Part shown: positions 11,651-13,142 of the stretch, one piece after another
Layout: each line of letters starts with the position of its first letter
Numbering within the stretch: position 1 is the first letter of the stretch
DNA from: DATJZH01 sp035499215
GTDB taxonomy: Bacteria > Actinomycetota > Actinomycetes > Streptosporangiales > Streptosporangiaceae
Direction: 5' to 3'
Assembly (NCBI GenBank): GCA_035499215.1
Contig: DATJZH010000191.1
Span: forward strand, 1 to 13,142
Length of the DNA: 13,142 bases
Program-made: the position numbers and the translations under genes
The notes under the pieces: generated by a model
The model's database searches: none
What the model was told of the DNA's origin: nothing
What the model saw: the letters and a program-made list of their open reading frames with translations, nothing else

Positions 11651-13119
11651 TTGACGTACCCGACGGGCGCGACGGCCGGGCGCTGCCGCAGCGGCACGCT
11701 GACGAACTGGGAACGGATGCCGTCGATGTAACGCCGGCACCGCTCGGTCAGGCCGGCGGCGGTCTGCATGCGGCCTTTGGTGACGACGATGCCCAGGTCT
11801 GCGCCCTTGAAGCGGTAGTCGCCGGGGCCGTACACGCGCAGGAAGAAGCACTCGTCCTCGTCGGTCACCTGGTGCCAGTCGTGCGACGACCGCAGAAAGG
11901 CCAGCTCCCCATCCGCGGCGAGGCGGTAGGTCCCGGTGCGCGGGGCGGCGAGGATCCGCTCGACGGAGTCGTTCGGCTCCTTCATGATCAGTTGTGCCCA
12001 GACATCATCCGCTGCCAGGTCGTGCCACCGCTGGTTGATCTCCTCGACGTCGATCGCGTAGTCGACGTCCATGTACTCGAGCAGGTGGAAGAGGAAGAGC
12101 GGTACGTCGGCGTACGCGCCAGCTGTGACGTTGGTGATGGACGACGCGCCGGAAATGCGAGGGTTCAGCTCGCCGAGGTAGACCTCGTCGGCGTCGAGGT
12201 CGACGAGGACGTCGACTTCGAAGAAGCCCTTGTAGCCCTCCTGCCCGAGCCGGCCGCCGAGCCGCCGGACGAGTTCGATCGCCTTGGCGCGGTGCTCATC
12301 CGACAGTGCCTCAGGGAACAGGTCGTTCCCGCACCACCCGCCCTTGTACGGGGTGAGCTCCGGGTAGCCGGTGAGGTCGGTCATGAACGGCCCGACGACC
12401 GTCCCGTGCCGGGTCAGCACGGCCTCCACCGCGGTGGCCTTGTTGTTGATCCGTTTCATCACCTTCGCCTGCTGGCCTGCGATTTCTTCGGCGTGGGCGG
12501 CCCAGTCTGACTCCGAGGCGACGAAGAAGGTGGTCTTCCCCGAGTCGCCGTAAGGGGTCTGGACGACGAGGTCGGTGCCTAGTCCGGCATCGACGGCGAC
12601 GCGGACCAGCGTGCCCCACGAGCCGACCTCCACGAGCACATTGGGCACGCTCGGGGCGCCGGCCTCGTTGCCGAGGATCGTTGTCACGATCTTGGAGTCC
12701 AGGCGGCGGCGCAGCGCGTCGGACGGGAGGATCATCTCGTAGCCCAGTTCCGCGCAGATCCGCTCGGTCTCCTCGTCGAAGAACACCATCGCGACCTTCG
12801 CGCCGCCGCCGCGGGAGGCGATGAAGGCCTGCACCTCCGGATCCCTGAGCAGGTAGTTGTTGATCTCCTCGCTGCTCTCGAACTTCACGCACGGCTTGTG
12901 CTCCGGGCTGAATACCCGCGGGTGCGCGCCGTCCCAGGAGTCGAAGTAGGCGACGTAGCTGAAGTTGCGGACCCAGCGGTCGATACCCAGCAGGTTGAAG
13001 GCCGTCGGTCCGAAGAAGTAGACCGGCGTGGTGTTCGTGCGGAAGAATCCGCGGATCTCGGAGATCCCGTTGAGGTGCCGGCGGACGGTGGCCGTGACGC
13101 TGCGCGACGACTCGCTCAT
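11647..13119 (-). CDS. Stand-alone ATP-grasp ligase (biotin-carboxylase-like)
   Basis: 490 residues from the ATG at 13119, with GAGGA four bases upstream. ATP-grasp enzymes activate a carboxylate as acyl phosphate and join it to an amine or other nucleophile. A pre-ATP-grasp alpha/beta domain comes first (VYFFGPTAFNLLG, 33-45, through about 150). The ATP-binding half follows: LVVQTPYGDSGKTTFFV (184-200) is the flexible glycine-rich loop, then KRINNKA (222-228) and FMTDLTGYPELTPYKGGW (245-262). The metal/catalytic core is GFFEVDVLVD with E301 and YLGELNPRISGAS with E317 and N319 (the ExN pair). About 140 residues follow with FLRVYGPGDYRFKGADLG. No biotin-carrier or carboxyltransferase partner is near, so automatic 'biotin carboxylase' labels are doubtful, and an amino-acid or carboxylate-amine ligase is likelier. 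Its stop is embedded in the GTGA start of the C45 gene. The promoter lies outside the window. Confidence 0.85.
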   Translation of the reverse strand: MSESSRSVTATVRRHLNGISEIRGFFRTNTTPVYFFGPTAFNLLGIDRWVRNFSYVAYFDSWDGAHPRVFSPEHKPCVKFESSEEINNYLLRDPEVQAFIASRGGGAKVAMVFFDEETERICAELGYEMILPSDALRRRLDSKIVTTILGNEAGAPSVPNVLVEVGSWGTLVRVAVDAGLGTDLVVQTPYGDSGKTTFFVASESDWAAHAEEIAGQQAKVMKRINNKATAVEAVLTRHGTVVGPFMTDLTGYPELTPYKGGWCGNDLFPEALSDEHRAKAIELVRRLGGRLGQEGYKGFFEVDVLVDLDADEVYLGELNPRISGASSITNVTAGAYADVPLFLFHLLEYMDVDYAIDVEEINQRWHDLAADDVWAQLIMKEPNDSVERILAAPRTGTYRLAADGELAFLRSSHDWHQVTDEDECFFLRVYGPGDYRFKGADLGIVVTKGRMQTAAGLTERCRRYIDGIRSQFVSVPLRQRPAVAPVGYVK

Positions 13120-13123
13120 AAGT

Positions 13124-13128
13124 TCCTC
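13124..13128 (-). promoter_or_regulatory. Ribosome binding site of the ATP-grasp gene
   Basis: GAGGA on the minus strand, four bases before the ATG at 13119, fixes the start near the right edge of the window. Only 14 bases remain beyond it, so no promoter can be judged. Confidence 0.55.
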
Positions 13129-13142
13129 GGGCGAGAGGGCCA

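Noticed and set aside
11651..11851. N-terminal extension of the C45 frame into the ATP-grasp gene
   Set aside because: The extra 67 residues are Arg/Pro-rich and lie entirely within the 3' end of the ATP-grasp gene. The GTGA start at 11650 gives a typical family length.
11647..13119. Biotin carboxylase subunit of an acyl-CoA carboxylase
   Set aside because: There is no biotin-carrier domain or carboxyltransferase nearby, and the neighbour is a coupled amide hydrolase. Only the general ATP-grasp core is shared.

Overview
The window is a GC-rich actinobacterial chromosome segment. The evidence is very high GC at third codon positions, frequent GTG/TTG starts, a DUF3097 gene (essentially actinobacterial), an F420/deazaflavin (Ddn-type) protein, a mycobacterial-style saccharopine-dehydrogenase-like reductase, and three genes whose start codon lies exactly where a leaderless transcript would begin. 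Order and genus cannot be fixed from the sequence alone. I see no tRNA, rRNA, integrase, transposase or CRISPR array.

Layout. Positions 1-156 hold the 3' end of an unidentified plus-strand gene. A minus-strand block follows: a helix-hairpin-helix + PHP metal-dependent phosphoesterase (213-1211), a striking 43-nt palindrome made of two 19-bp repeats (1257-1299), a decayed C-terminal remnant of a RibD/dihydrofolate-reductase-like gene (1305-1500), a DUF3097 gene (1537-2388), an intergenic region filled by 58-bp and 22-bp tandem repeats (2508-2667), and an aldo/keto reductase (2671-3642). On the plus strand come a PfkB-family kinase (3801-4721) and a DrrA/DrrB-type ABC exporter pair (4904-6738) whose genes overlap by ATGA. 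A four-helix membrane protein (6790-7263, minus) is divergent from a deazaflavin-dependent nitroreductase (7464-7913), which is followed by the saccharopine-dehydrogenase-like reductase (7958-9196).

The right third (9249-13119, all minus strand) is the most interesting part. A stand-alone ATP-grasp ligase is translationally coupled by a GTGA overlap to a C45-type Ntn hydrolase/acyltransferase. About 60 bp further on lies a serine hydrolase resembling 6-aminohexanoate-dimer hydrolase (NylB). One enzyme that should form an amide or peptide bond is thus followed by two of families that cleave or transfer such bonds. I propose an uncharacterised pathway that makes and trims an amide-linked small molecule. 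The substrates cannot be read from the sequence.

The other genes look like ordinary single-function accessory or housekeeping genes. Three probable leaderless promoters (TAGGCT, TAGGAT, TAGGCT at -12 to -7) precede the kinase, the saccharopine-dehydrogenase-like gene and the NylB-like gene. Clear Shine-Dalgarno sequences set the starts of DUF3097, DrrA, the membrane protein and the ATP-grasp gene.
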